Shown here piece by piece: positions 33,001 to 45,900 of a stretch of DNA of 64,000 nucleotides. The notes under the pieces are model-generated. The model was not told the origin of the DNA. It saw only the letters and a list, made by a program, of their open reading frames with translations, and made no database searches. The stretch's first letter is position 1, and the number at the start of each line of letters is the position of its first letter. A program made the position numbers and the translations under genes. The stretch is from Cranoglanis bouderius (lineage: Eukaryota > Chordata > Actinopteri > Siluriformes > Cranoglanididae): assembly GCA_023630585.1 (NCBI GenBank), contig CM042551.1, positions 2,252,001 through 2,316,000 on the forward strand, given 5' to 3'.

Positions 33001-36000
33001 TACAACCACACAATCTGCAGAGAGACAATGACACTCTCTCAATTCAGGACACACAGATCAGTTCAGCAGTAACTTTTCAAAGAATCATTGCCAGTGCCAC
33101 TTTGTCCATATGGGCAAGTGAAGCAGAGCCCCACCATTTATATCAGCCATTCAACAAATATTAATCTGCATAAACTCCTCATAAAAATGTAAAACTCTTT
33201 CATAAAAATGTTGTTAGGGCAGTGGGTCTTGAGCTCCAAAGAAAAAATAAACTGTTTGTCATCTTGCTGGCACACCAGTAAATGAGGGATGGACAGAAAC
33301 ATGACTGTGAACTATTACAAATCAGGCTGGTAGATTTGAGCCTGCTTAGACCCCTGTAAATAGTCAATATTTTGAAGTTTTATGCATTAATATTTCAGTG
33401 ATTGGTCACCTCACTGAAATACTCTATTACATCATTGGGTCTAGAGCTGTACTGAGGTATCAAATATGCTAAACTGTATTTGTGAAAGTGTTGGTCTGTA
33501 GGTCTGTACAAAAAGTTGATTTTAATGGACACTGGTGGTATCTGTATTGCCAATAGCATCTCAAAGTCAAAAACATCTTTATTTCCTGTTCCCAACTGGT
33601 GACAGAACTGGTGGAAAAAAACAGGCCTTTGAAAATCTTCATAAATCAGTCTTTTAATTTGAAGCAGGTTTTATTTCTCTGAGTGGCTAGCTTTTGACGT
33701 TATACACTGATCAGCCATAACATTAAAACCACTTACAGTTGACATGAATAATGATTATCTTGTTACCGTGGCACCTGTAAGGGGTGGGATATATTAGGTA
33801 GCAAGTGAACAGTCAGTCCTTGAAGTTGATAAGTTGGAAGCAGGAAAAATGGGCAAGCATAAGGATTTGAGAGACTTTGACAAGGGCCAAATTGTGATGG
33901 CTAGATGACTGGGTTAGAACATCTCCAAAATGGCATGTCTTGTGGGGTGTTTCTGGTATGCAGTAGTTAGTACAGTACCTACCAAAAGTGTTCCAAGGAC
34001 GGACAACTGCTGAACCAGCGACACGGTCATGGGCACCAAAGGCTCACTGTAGCCCATCTGGTCCAATCTCACAGTAAAGCTACTGTAGCACAAACTGCTG
34101 GCTATGAGAAAAAGGTGACAGAACACACAGTACATTGCAGCTTGCTGTGTATGGGTCTGTGTAGCCACAGACCAGTCAGAGTGCCCATGCTGACCCCTGT
34201 CCATCACTGAAAGTGCCTTCAATGGGCACTTCAGCATCAGAACTGGCCATGGAGAAGTGGAAGAAGGTGGCCTGGTCTGATGAATCATGTTGTGGACGGC
34301 CAGGTGTGTGTGCGTCGCTTATCTGGGGAAGAGATGGCACCAGGATGCACTATGGGAAGAGGGCAAGCCGGCAGAGGCAGTGTGATGCTCTGGGCAGTGT
34401 TCTGCTGGGAAACCTTGGGTCCTGGCATTCATGTGGATGTTACTTTGACACGTACCACCTACATAAACATTGTTGCAGAACACCCCTTCATGGCAACGGT
34501 ATTCCCTAATGGCAGTGACCTCTTTCAGCAAGATAATGCACCCTGCCACACTGCAAAAATTGTTCAGGAATGGTTTGAGGAACATGACAAAGAGTTCTAG
34601 GTGTTGACTTGGCTTTTAAGTTCCCCAGATCTCAATCTGATTGAGCATCTGCAGGATGTGCTGGACAGTGATGTAATGTAACGAAATAATAATACTTTGT
34701 TACAGTACTTAAGTATTTTTTGGGAGAATCTGTACTTTACTTGAGTTTTTATGTTTCTGTCAACTTCCACTTTTACTCCACTACATTTCCTAAATAAAAT
34801 GTATACTTTTACTCCGATACATTTCCCCTAAGCATTTTCGTTACTACAAAATAAAATCAGAAGAACACAGACTGCAAGCAAGCAGATTTGACGAATCAGT
34901 GGTCCGGTGCTTGCAAGTTAGATCACTGGTTAAATCCCAGGAGGAAATGCTGAACCTTTGATGCTGAACCTAAAACTTCTGCTTCAGTCTCAATATTAGA
35001 GAATGTGTCTTACTGAGGAGCAGGTCATGTGACTCTCAGAGAGATGATCTTACCTCAGTATCTCCAGTTTACAGTGAGGATTCTCCAATACAGCAGAGAG
35101 ATGCTTCACTCCTGAGTCTCTGAGTTCATTCCAAGACAGATCCAGTTCTCTCAGGTGTGAGGGGTTTGATCTCAGAGCTGAAGTCAGAGCAGCACAGCCT
35201 TCATCTGAGACACCACAATAACACAACCTGCAGAGAGACAGTGACACACTCTTCACTCTCTCAGTTCGGGACACACAGAATCATGAACTTCATCAACAGA
35301 GTCACTATAGACTTAAGTCACTAAGTATTACTGTGAATCGTGCTTATGAAATTTTAAAGAACAATCACTGAAAATGAAATAGTGTGGTTAAAAACAGATT
35401 ATATTTAAAATAGATTATATAATGTCCATTATTAAAAGCACTATACAAAGAAAATTGAACTGAATATTATTTGTTTATAGTGTTTAAAAATATCTGAAAC
35501 ATTGCATACATGATTCACAGAACAGAACTTCTCAAAGCATGATGAAGAAGTGAAAATGACCGAACTTTAACTCTTAGAACTGTAACTTATTCCTGAACTT
35601 TTTAGTGCCAGACTTCTGAAATTATATTTTTTATTAATGAGGGATTCTAGAGAATGTGCCTTACTGAGGAGCAGGTCATGTGACTCTCACAGAGATGATC
35701 TTACCTCAATGTCTCCAGTTTACAGTGAGGATTCTCCAGTACAGCAGAGAGATGCTTCAATGCTGAGTCTCTGAGTTTATTCTCAGACAGATCCAGTTCT
35801 CTCAGGTGTGAGGGGTTTGATCTCAGGGCTGAAGTCAGAGCAGCACAGTCTTCATCTGAGATACCACAAAGCTTCAACCTGCAGAGAGACAATGACACAC
35901 TCTTTGTTCACAGAACAGAACACCTCAAACCATGAGGAACATGTGAAAATGACAAAACCTTAACTCTTTGAACTGTAATCTATTCGTGAGCTTTTTATTG

Positions 36001-36089
36001 CCAAAATTCTGAAATTATTATTTTTCATTTTATTAATGAAAAATTATGTTCATGTTTAAAAATCGACATGAGAATAAATGGAAACAAAA

Positions 36090-36146
<57 letters not shown>

Positions 36147-36852
36147 ATAATTCAGTTAATTAAATGATTGACAAGAACAATCAGGGCTGAGTTTTCTAAT
36201 AACATTGCAAAGTTAAGATCAGTAACTGGGAGAGATTGTGTTCCAAGTGATGCTCGCTCTACCATTAAACGATGACGTTTGTGCTGCAAGGTTTTTGGGA
36301 AACTCGGCCCTGATTGGCTTATTCTATTACATAAATATTGGGATTACATCTGTAAGAATAAGAGGAAAAGCTTCAACATGCACTGATATGAAATGATTTT
36401 CCTCCTCAGGACATTGATGATGAACCTAAAACCTCTGCTTCAGTCTCACTATTAGAGAATGTGTCTTACTGAGGAGCAGGTCATGTGACTCTCAGAGAGA
36501 TGATCTTACCTCAGTGTCTCCAGTTTACAGTGAGGATTCTCCAGTACCGCAGAGAGATGCTTCACTCCTGAGTCTCTGAGTTTATTCCTAGACAGATCCA
36601 GTTCTCTCAGGTGTGAGGGGTTTGATCTCAGAGCTGAAGTCAGAGCAGCACAGCCTTCATCTGAGACATCACAATCACTCAACCTGCAGAGAGACAATGA
36701 CACACTCTTCACTCTCTCAGTTCAGGACATACAGATCAGTTCAGCAGGGACTTTTTCATCCAAAAAAGTTTGGTGTCAAATATGTGACAGTTTTTAACTT
36801 GCAAGGACATTTTAATACACAAATTAATAGAAATACGCCACAGAGATGTACA

Positions 36853-36941
<89 letters not shown>

Positions 36942-39900
36942 ACTCTACATACAATTCACAAAATTGAACTTTTCACCCCATAATGAACAGTGATTGCAGT
37001 ACAAAGGAGTAACTTTTCTCTGTCTTTAGATCCCTCACCTATTTCAAAGCTTATTTTCAATTTCCTTTATTACTGAGAAAGCTGCAGGAGAAAGTCGTCA
37101 TGATTATTTTTAATGCCGTGACTAAAACTGTTCATAATAAATGCTCTCTTCAGTTCCAGTTCTGAGATCAGTAACATCAACTATATGTATGTGAGAATGT
37201 GTCTTACTAAGGAGCAGGTCATGTGACTCTCAGAGAGATGATCTTACCTCAGTGTCTCCAGTTTACAGTGAGGATTCTCCAGTACAGCAGAGAGATGCTT
37301 CAATGCTGAGAATCCCAGTTCATTCTTAGACAGATCCAGTTCTCTCAGATTGGAGGATTGAGAGCGGAGCACTGAGGCCAGAGCTGACCAACCTTCCTCA
37401 TTTAGGCCACAATTGTTAAACCTAAAGGAAAGAACAAAATACATGATGCAATAACAGTGTACAATATCCGTGTACAATATCCAACAAGTTCTCAAGTTAT
37501 GTGTGTTTCTACGGAATGTACGTAGATTAGAGACATTTATATCACAGCACTCTTATTTCTGATTGGTCAGAAGGTGTTGATTAATTTCCTATAACAGCAG
37601 CTCTGCAATAATGCAGGTGCAAATCTCAGGGTTATATTAATGCACTGTAATCCATTATTGTTTCTATAGTAACAGCTCATTCACATGGACTTTCGTGCAA
37701 GATCTATGTAAGCTAAAGCTAAAGCTACAATGAATTGTACATTCCTATTAAAAGTCCCAGTGAAATCGGTTTCTCTTCTTCCTTTACATCTTCATCTGAT
37801 GAGCCTTCATATTTTAAGTCAAAAGTTACAGTGCTGTGAAAAAGAATTTTCTTCTGTTTTTGTGTATATCTCATACTAAATTGTTCAAGAAATTAAAACA
37901 AAATTGTGGCGAGGAGGAGGGCGTGGCCAGGCTGTGAGGATGCACACCGGAGAGATAAAGGAGCGGCTGGAAGCACCGGAGAGAGAGAGAGAGAGACGCA
38001 CGTGCAGTTTGTATTCAGTTTGGGAACGAATTGGCCGGGGTTTTGTTTATTAACGAGAGAAATGTTTGTGGATGGGTCCTGCATTAAGGAGAAGCGGTGT
38101 GGAATGTGCGCAGCCTTGGCGGGAGAGGCAGTGCCAGGGCCGTGAACGACAGCTCCACGTCAGCTTGACAACGAGAGCGGGGGGAGTGGCTCTCCCCCCC
38201 TCTTAGCAGGGATTCCCCTCGGGGATTTTCCCTTGGAGCAGTCGTCCGACGAAACCCTGAAGCACGCCTTTGATCAAGTGAGAGTAATCGATGGTCAGCC
38301 CAATGTTGCACTCTCCCACCCCTACTTCTCCATTATTAAAGACAGGATTCATAGAGTGACGCAGGACACTCAGACACGGGAAAATGTAACCCAATTGTTG
38401 GTTCCGAAGAACCGTCGGGAAGGATTATTCCAGGCAGCTCATTATAACCCTATGGCGGGGCACTTAGGGCAGGCGAAAACATTAGGTCAGCTCTTGGCCC
38501 GCTTTTATTGGCCGGGCATTCGTGGTGACGTTCGCTGGTGGTGCGCGACGTGCCGTGAATGCCAGCTGGTGAATCCACTGGCCACCCCAAAAGCGCCGTT
38601 GCGCCCACTCCCGTTAATCGAGGTCCCCTTCGAGAGAATTGGCATGGACCTCGTCGGGCCATTAGACCGATCTGCATGGGGGTATCGCTTTGTATTAGTA
38701 TTAGTGGACTACGCAACACGATATCCGGAAGCGGTGCCTCTACGCAATATCTCCGCGAGGAATGTTGCGGATACACTCTTCCGTGTTATCTCCCGGGTTG
38801 GGATCCCGAAAGAGATCCTAACTGATCAAGGCACATCTTTTATGTCACGCACCCTGCGCAAACTGTACGAATTGTTGGGGGTTAAAGCAATTCACACCAG
38901 CGTTTATCATCCGCAAACTGATGAGCTGGTGGAGCGCTTTAATCAAACGCCTAAAAATATGATTCGTAAGTTTGTGCAGGAAGATAAGTGGGATAAGTGG
39001 CTAGAGCCCCTGTTATTTGCAGTACGAGACGTCCCACAAGCCTCCACGGGGTTCTCTCCATTTGAATTATTGTATGGACGCAAGCTGCGCGGCGTATTTG
39101 ATGTAATACGGGAAAATTGGGAGGAGGGGCCTTCAGCCAGTAAGAATGAAATTCAGTACGTTTTGGACCTGAGAGCAAAACTCCATACATTAACTCACCT
39201 AACGCAGGAGAATTTGCTACAGGCACAAGAACGTCAATCCCGGCTGTATAACAGGGGTGCACGGCTATGCGAGTTCACGCCATGAGATAAAGTGCTCGTA
39301 TTACTACCCACGGCGAGCTCCTTTGAGGTCACACGGCGAGTCTGGGATGTCGACTATGAGGTAAGGCGAACGGATAGAGGAGGGGTGCGGCAGGTTTATC
39401 ATCTAAACCTGCTAAAACTATGGAGGGAGGCGGTATCAGTAGCATTGGCAATGGTAGTTCTTGAAAGGGAGGAGCTAGGGCCGGAGGTAGATCAAAAATT
39501 GGCACGCCAATCCCCTCCGGTGCCATGCGGGGACCACCTCTCCCCAGCCCAAATTATAGACATCAAAACCCTACAGGCAGAGTTTTCTGACGTGTTCTCG
39601 CCTCTCCCCGGCAGCACTAACCTCATAGAGCACCACATTGAGACAGCCCCAGGGGTGGTGGTTCGCAGCCGCCCCTATCGGCTCCCCGAACACAAAAAAA
39701 ATGTGGTCCGGGATGAACTTAAGGCCATGCTCAAAATGGGATTAATCGAGGAGTCCCACAGTGACTGGAGCAGCCCGGTGGTATTAGTTCCTAAGGCCGA
39801 CGGGACGGTCCGGTTTTGTGTGGACTTTAGAAAAGTCAACGCGGTGTCTAAATTCGACGCATATCCATTGCCTCGCATTGACGAACTGCTCAATTGGTTG

Positions 39901-42900
39901 GGCGCGGCTCACTTTTATTCGACACTGGATTTAACCAAGGGATATTGGCAGATCCCCTTGACTCCAATGTCTCGGGAAAAAACGGCCTTTTCCACCCCGT
40001 TTGGCTTACACCAATTCGTGACCCTTCCTTTTGGGCTGTTCGGGGCTCCCGCGACGTTCCAGCGGCTCATGGACTGAATACTCCGTCCACACGCTGCATA
40101 TGCCTATTTAGATGACATTGGTATATACAGTAATGACTGGCAGCGACACATGCAGCATTTAAGGGCGGTGTTGAGGTCGCTGAGGCGTGCGGGACTCACA
40201 GCCAACCCAAAGAAGTGCGAGATTGGACGGGTGGAAGTACGGTATCTGGGCTTCCACTTGGGTCATGAACAGGTGTGTCCCCAAATTGATAAGACAGCAG
40301 CAATTGCGACCTGTCCAAGGCCCAAGACCAAAAAGGAGGTGAGACAGTTCCTGGGGTTGGCTGGCTATTATCATAGGTTTGTGCCTAATTATTCGGACGT
40401 CACCAGCCCGCTGACTGATCTCACTAAAAATGGGGCACCAGACCCGGTCCAGTGGACGGAGCCATGCCAACAGGCTTTCATTCAGGTAAAATCTGCACTG
40501 TGTGGCGGACCACTTCTACATTCTCCTGACTTCTCTCTCCCTTTTATTTTGTAGACGTATGTGTCGGACAGGGGGCTGGAGGCCATGCTGTCCCAGGTGG
40601 TGGAGGGGGTGGTGTGCCCCGTGCTGTACATCAGCCGCAAGCTCTCGGTACGGGAGACAAAGTACAGCACAATTGAGAAAGAGTGCCTGGCCATCAAGTG
40701 GGTGGTCCTCACCCTCCGCTACTATCTGCTGGGGCGGGCCTTCACCCTCTGTTCGGATCACGCCCCGCTCCAGTGGCTCCACCGCATGATGGAGGGCGCA
40801 GATGGCTGTGGCGGACTTCCTCTCCCGGCCGGGGGGGGGGGGGGGGGAGTCGGCGGCGGGCTGGGGGGGTCCCCAGCCTGAGTTGGGTGGTGGGGGTATG
40901 TGGAGGCGGGGGGCGTGGTCAAGCACCGGTTTGTGAATGGAGGGTGGAGCCGGAGAAAGCGAGTGGTAAGTTTTCCACACCTGTAGGAAATTGAGACTAA
41001 CGAGTGTTCTGTGTTGCAGTGAGGAGAAAAGGAGGAGAGACATGTGCCTCGAGAGAGAGAGTGACGCCGACACAGAGCCACATGTGTGCGTGTTTGTGTG
41101 TATGTGTGAAGAGTGATACAAAAAAATAAAAAAGTTGCAAGTTGGAGTCAGCCTGTCTCCTGTCTGGTTCCTCCGTACCCAGCCTGGAATCATTACACTG
41201 GTGCCAAAACCCAGGAAGGAGGAGGGACGTGCTGTCAGAGAGCTCTAGCCACTGTGGGAGGACCGGAACACCGAGGAGGCGGTGGTGCTGGAGCGATTGC
41301 CGAGGAGGACGGAGGAATCGCTGCCGCCTGCCGGGATGCAGAGGAACCGCTGCTGTCTGCCTGAAAGGGGAGGAGCGGTTGCCGTCCGCCCGGAGATGGA
41401 GGACCCGCTGCTGTCCGCGGGGAAGCGGAGATGTGGCTGCCGTCCGTCTGCAAAAAGGGAGGAGCCTGACTTCCGCCGGGGAAGCAGAGATGTGGCTGCC
41501 GTCCACCTGGAAAGGGGAGGAGCCGCAGCCGTCTGTAGGGGAGGAGCCGCAGCCGCCCGCTCGGAAGTCCAGTGCCATCGCCCGGCGTCGTAGGGGATCG
41601 CTTCCCAGCTGGCTGAGAACTAGATGACAGCGTGTCTGGGGACCGGATATTTTTTCCCTCTCTCTCTCCTCTCTTTCTCTCTGGCTTGCTCTCCAGCTTG
41701 CTTCTTCTCTCTCCCCTCTTCCTCCTCCTCGTCTCTCCTCTCACTTGCAGGTTGAGTGGCAGCACCGCCCTCCCGAAAGGGTGGGAGGGGGTGTACGTCA
41801 GGCCGGAGGCCTGAATCTGGCGGCGGAGGAGTGTGGCGAGGAGGAGGGTGTGGCCAGGCTGTGAGGATGCACACCTGGCACTGATCTGTCTAATCAGTGG
41901 GAGAGAGAGATAAAGGAGCGGCTGGAAGCGCCGGAGAGAGAGAGAGAGACGCACGTGCAGTTTGTGTTCAGTTTGTGTGTTTTATGTTTGGTTTCAGATT
42001 CGTTTACTATTAAACTTTACGTTTATGTTCAGCCGGTTCCCGCCTCCTCCTTGCCCGACCTTTAAATTGTTACAAAAATCTAAGATAAAACAAAGGCAAC
42101 CTAAGTAAACACAAAATACAGTTTTTAAATGATAGTTATTTATTGAAGCAAAAAAGTTCTCCAATACCAACTGGGCCTGTGTGAAAATGTATTTGCCGTA
42201 GTTACTAATTCCCCAAATATAAGAAACTGCATCCATAATGGGGTTCAGCTGGACTAGACACAACCAGGCCTGATTACTGCAAACCCTGTTCAATTAAATC
42301 AACACTTAAATACAACTTTTTCAACAGCGTGAAGTTGGTTAAAAGGTCTTACCCAGTAACACACTATGCCAAAGTTGAAAGAAATTCCAGAAATGATGAG
42401 GAAGAAGGTGATTGAAATACATCAGTCTGGGAAGGGTTACAAAGCTAATTCAAAGACTCTGGGACTCCAAAGAACCACAGTATCATCACAGTATTATCTA
42501 AATTTTAAGTTTATCACATAAGTTTAAGGGGGCAATTAATTTTTCACATGGGTGATAGGTGTTGGATAACTTTTTCTTGCTTTTGTAAAAAAAAATAATT
42601 AAAAACTATATTGTGTATTTACTCAGGTTGCATTTGTTTTACGTTGTATTTAGTTTGAAGATCTAAAACTATTTAGTATGAGATATACATAAAAACAGAA
42701 GAAATCAAGATGGGGGCAAATACGTTTTTTAATTTTTATTTTATTTATTATTTTTTTTACAGCAGTGTATATTTATTTTAAATAAAAGTATCGCTTGCCA
42801 TGTCCGATGATGATGTTGCTAACTTTCTTATAGTAATGGTTTCAGTGTAACAAACTATCGCTAGAAATGAAATGTTATATGGTGAACACAGACAAGTGGA

Positions 42901-45900
42901 GTGATACAACCAGGGAAACATCCCATTCACGCTCATTCAATAAAATTAGTGGACTGGAACTGTTGCAGTGGTATAATGTATAACTTCTATATATGTATAA
43001 TATTCTATAACAACAGCTTAGTTCATCTAAAATCACAAATTTATATTAACGCACTCGTTCTAATGTTATCTTTTCTATAGTAACAACTTACCTATGGATT
43101 TGTATGGCCTACAATACACACAAACTGACTTTTAAAAAATGTATGCAATTGCTGAAATTTTTGGTAAGAACAGATTTTTTTAACATTTATGGAAGGAGTC
43201 TCCAGTGTCAGCGCTTTTTAACAGTCAGAGGTAAAGTTGCTACTTAAAGTTTTCTGACATCTTCAGAACCTCACAACCTGCATTTTTTTGTCTTATTAAC
43301 ATCACCAGAGGAAAGGCAGCTGGCGCAGCTTCAACATAAGTGATAACAGGAACTTGTTTAATGGACAAATTACTTTGGTATAAGAGGAATAATATACTTT
43401 GCTGTTATAGGAATATAATCAATTACAGATTATTACAGTAACTCTGCTTCATGTTGGTCTGCATCACAACACCCTTTTCTATTATTTTCCTATAATGTCA
43501 TGTTTTATTCCATATACAATGTAGACTATAAGGCCAAAAGTATGTGGACACCTGACCATCACACCCATATGTGGTTCTACCCCGAACTGTTGCCACAAAA
43601 TCAGAAGCACACGATTGTATGGAATGTCTTTGTATGCTGTAGCATTACAATTTCCTCTCACTGGAACTAAGAGGCCCAAACATATTCCAGCATGACAATG
43701 TCCCTGTGCACAAAGCGAGCTCCATGAAGTCATGGAAAACAAGTTTGGAGCAGAAGATCTCAAATGTCCTGCACAGAGCCCTGACCTCAACACCACTGAA
43801 AACATTTGGGAAGAACTGAAACATTGACTGCACCCCAGGCCTCCTCGCCTAACATCAGTGCCTGTCCTCACTAATGCTCTTGTGGCTGAATGAACACAAA
43901 TCCCCACAGCCACACCCCAAAATCTAGTGGAAAGCCTTCCCAGAAGAGTGGAGCTTGTTATAAGAGCAAAGGGGGACAAAACTGGAATGTTCAACAAGCA
44001 CATATGGGTCCACATACTTTTGGACATATAGTGTACATACAGTTCTCACGATGAGTGCTTATCTTATGAGCTCTGACAAAGTTCTTCCATCTTGAATGTT
44101 GTAACAGTTATATTCAACGTTACTCACTGAGCTTTTCTGGATGCTGCAACCACAGGCAGGAGCTTCAGAAGAACCTCATCTGATGTACAGTGTTTGTTGG
44201 TATATTTATTAAAAACAAACACATCCTGTTCCTGCATAGATGTGAATAACACAAACACCACAGCTGACCACTGAGAAGGAGAAATGTTTTTTTTTTTTAA
44301 ATTTCCAGATTGCAGGTAGTGTTGGATTTCCTCAACTAGAGAATCATCTTCCATCTCATACAGACAGTGAAACAGATTGATGGATTTCTCTGTTGACAGA
44401 TTCTCTTTGACCTTCTCCTTGATGTAATGAACTGTTTCCTGATTACTGTGGGAGCAACTTCTTTTGTGCCTCACTATGGTTTGTAAAAGAATCTGATTGG
44501 ACTCCAGTGAGAGACCCAGAAGAAATCGAAGGAAAAGATCCAGATGTCCATTTTCACTCTGTAAAGCCTGATCTACAGCACGCTTGTGTACATCTGAGAT
44601 CGTAATTTTTCTTAGCAGCATCCACATTTTAGACAACAGACTCCGCTGAAGAACGTTTCTCTTTTCATTTATGAATGTCAGGTGCACATATAGAGCTGCG
44701 AGGTGTTCCTGAATGCTCAGATGAACAAAGCAGTACACTTTACTCTGGTGAAGCCCAAACTCCTCTCTGAAGATCTGTGTACACACACCTGAATACACTG
44801 ATGCTTCTGTCACATCAATGCCACACTCCATCAGGTCTTTCTCATAGAAGATCAGGTTTCCTTTCATCAGCTGCTGAAAAGCCAGTTTACCCAGTTTCAG
44901 AAGCATTTCTTTATCTGTATCTTGGGTCTTTGTGTACTTTTCTCTTATGATGTTTGTCTGAATGATGAGGAAGTGTGTGTACATTTGAGTCAGAGTCTTG
45001 GGGATCTTTATACTCTCTGCTTCACCCAACATTCTCTCTAGAACAGTGGCTGAAATCCAGCAGAAGACTGGGATGTGGCACATGATGTAGAGACTTCTTA
45101 ATGACTTCAGGTGTGTGATGATTCTGATGCTCAGGCTCTGATCACTGATCCTCTTCCTGAAATATTCCTCCTTCTGTGGGTCATTGAACCCTCGTACCTC
45201 TGTGATTCGATTAAACCACTCAGAGGGGATTTGATCAGCTGCTGCTGGTCGGGAGGTGATCCAGATGAGAGCAGAGGGAAGCAGATTCCCTTTGATCAGG
45301 TTTATCAGCAGCACATGCACTGATGCTGATTCAGTTACATCACACAACCTCACTGTGTTCTGGAAATCCAGAGGGAAACGACACTCATCCAAACCATCAA
45401 AAATGATCAGAACTTTGTCCAAGCTGGAAATGTTTGTTTCTTTTATCTCTTTTAAAAAGAAATAAAGAAGCTCCATCAGACTCAGTTTTTCATTCTTCAT
45501 TAAATTGAGCTCTCTGAAAGGAAGTGGAAATATAAGATGAACATCCTGATTTGTTTTCCCTTCAGCCCAGTCTAGAATGAATTTCTGCACAGAGACGGTT
45601 TTTCCAATGCCAGCGACTCCCTTTGTCAGAACGCTCCTGATGGGTTTGTCTTCTTCAGATAAGGGCTTAAAGATGTCATTGCATTTGATTGGTGTTTCCT
45701 CTCTTGCTGCTCTCCTGGATGCTGCCTCGATCTGTCTCACCTCATGTTCATTATTGACTTTTTCACTGTTTCCTTCTGTGATGTAGAGCTCTGTGTAGAT
45801 CTCATTGAGAAGTGTTGGGTTTCCCTGGTTTGTTATCACCTCATTTACATGCTGAAACTTCTGTAGAAGGTTTAATTTGCATTTCTCCTGAAGATGAGGT

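Larger units (their letters stand above)
37905..42074 (+). mobile_element. Gmr1-like Ty3/gypsy retrotransposon, composite and defective
   Basis: Starts TGTGGCGAGG and ends ATTGTTACA. It is flanked by perfect 5-bp duplications AAAAT (37900-37904 and 42075-42079). Layout: truncated 5' LTR (37905-38024), integrase, then reverse transcriptase and RNase H, a different internal LTR (40899-41197) with a primer-binding-like site, GC-rich leader/gag-like DNA, and a 3' LTR (41832-42074). Integrase upstream of RT is the reverse of ordinary Ty3/gypsy and matches the Gmr1 group known from cod and other deuterostomes. Protease and most of gag are absent. It lies in the intron between NACHT and the first LRR exon, opposite in orientation to the NLR. 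Confidence 0.88.
37829..42767. mobile_element. Tc1-like non-autonomous element hosting a gypsy insertion
   Basis: The left end CAGTGCTGTGAAAAAG (37829, after TA) and right end ACAGCAGTG (to 42767, before TA) are inverted repeats. Inward, GTGTATATCTCATACTAAAT at the left is mirrored near 42675. The part not occupied by the gypsy element is about 770 bp and includes transposase-start debris around 42350-42490 (CCAAAGTTGAAAGAAATTCC). The gypsy element at 37905-42074 interrupts it. Confidence 0.85.

Noticed and set aside
40516..41954. Long minus-strand Pro/Arg-rich frames
   Set aside because: Low-stop GC-rich antisense of the gypsy RNase H, LTR and leader region. No domain motifs.
37905..42074. 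Endogenous retrovirus
   Set aside because: Integrase and RT are of Ty3/gypsy Gmr1 type and there is no envelope-like frame; it is best described as an LTR retrotransposon.
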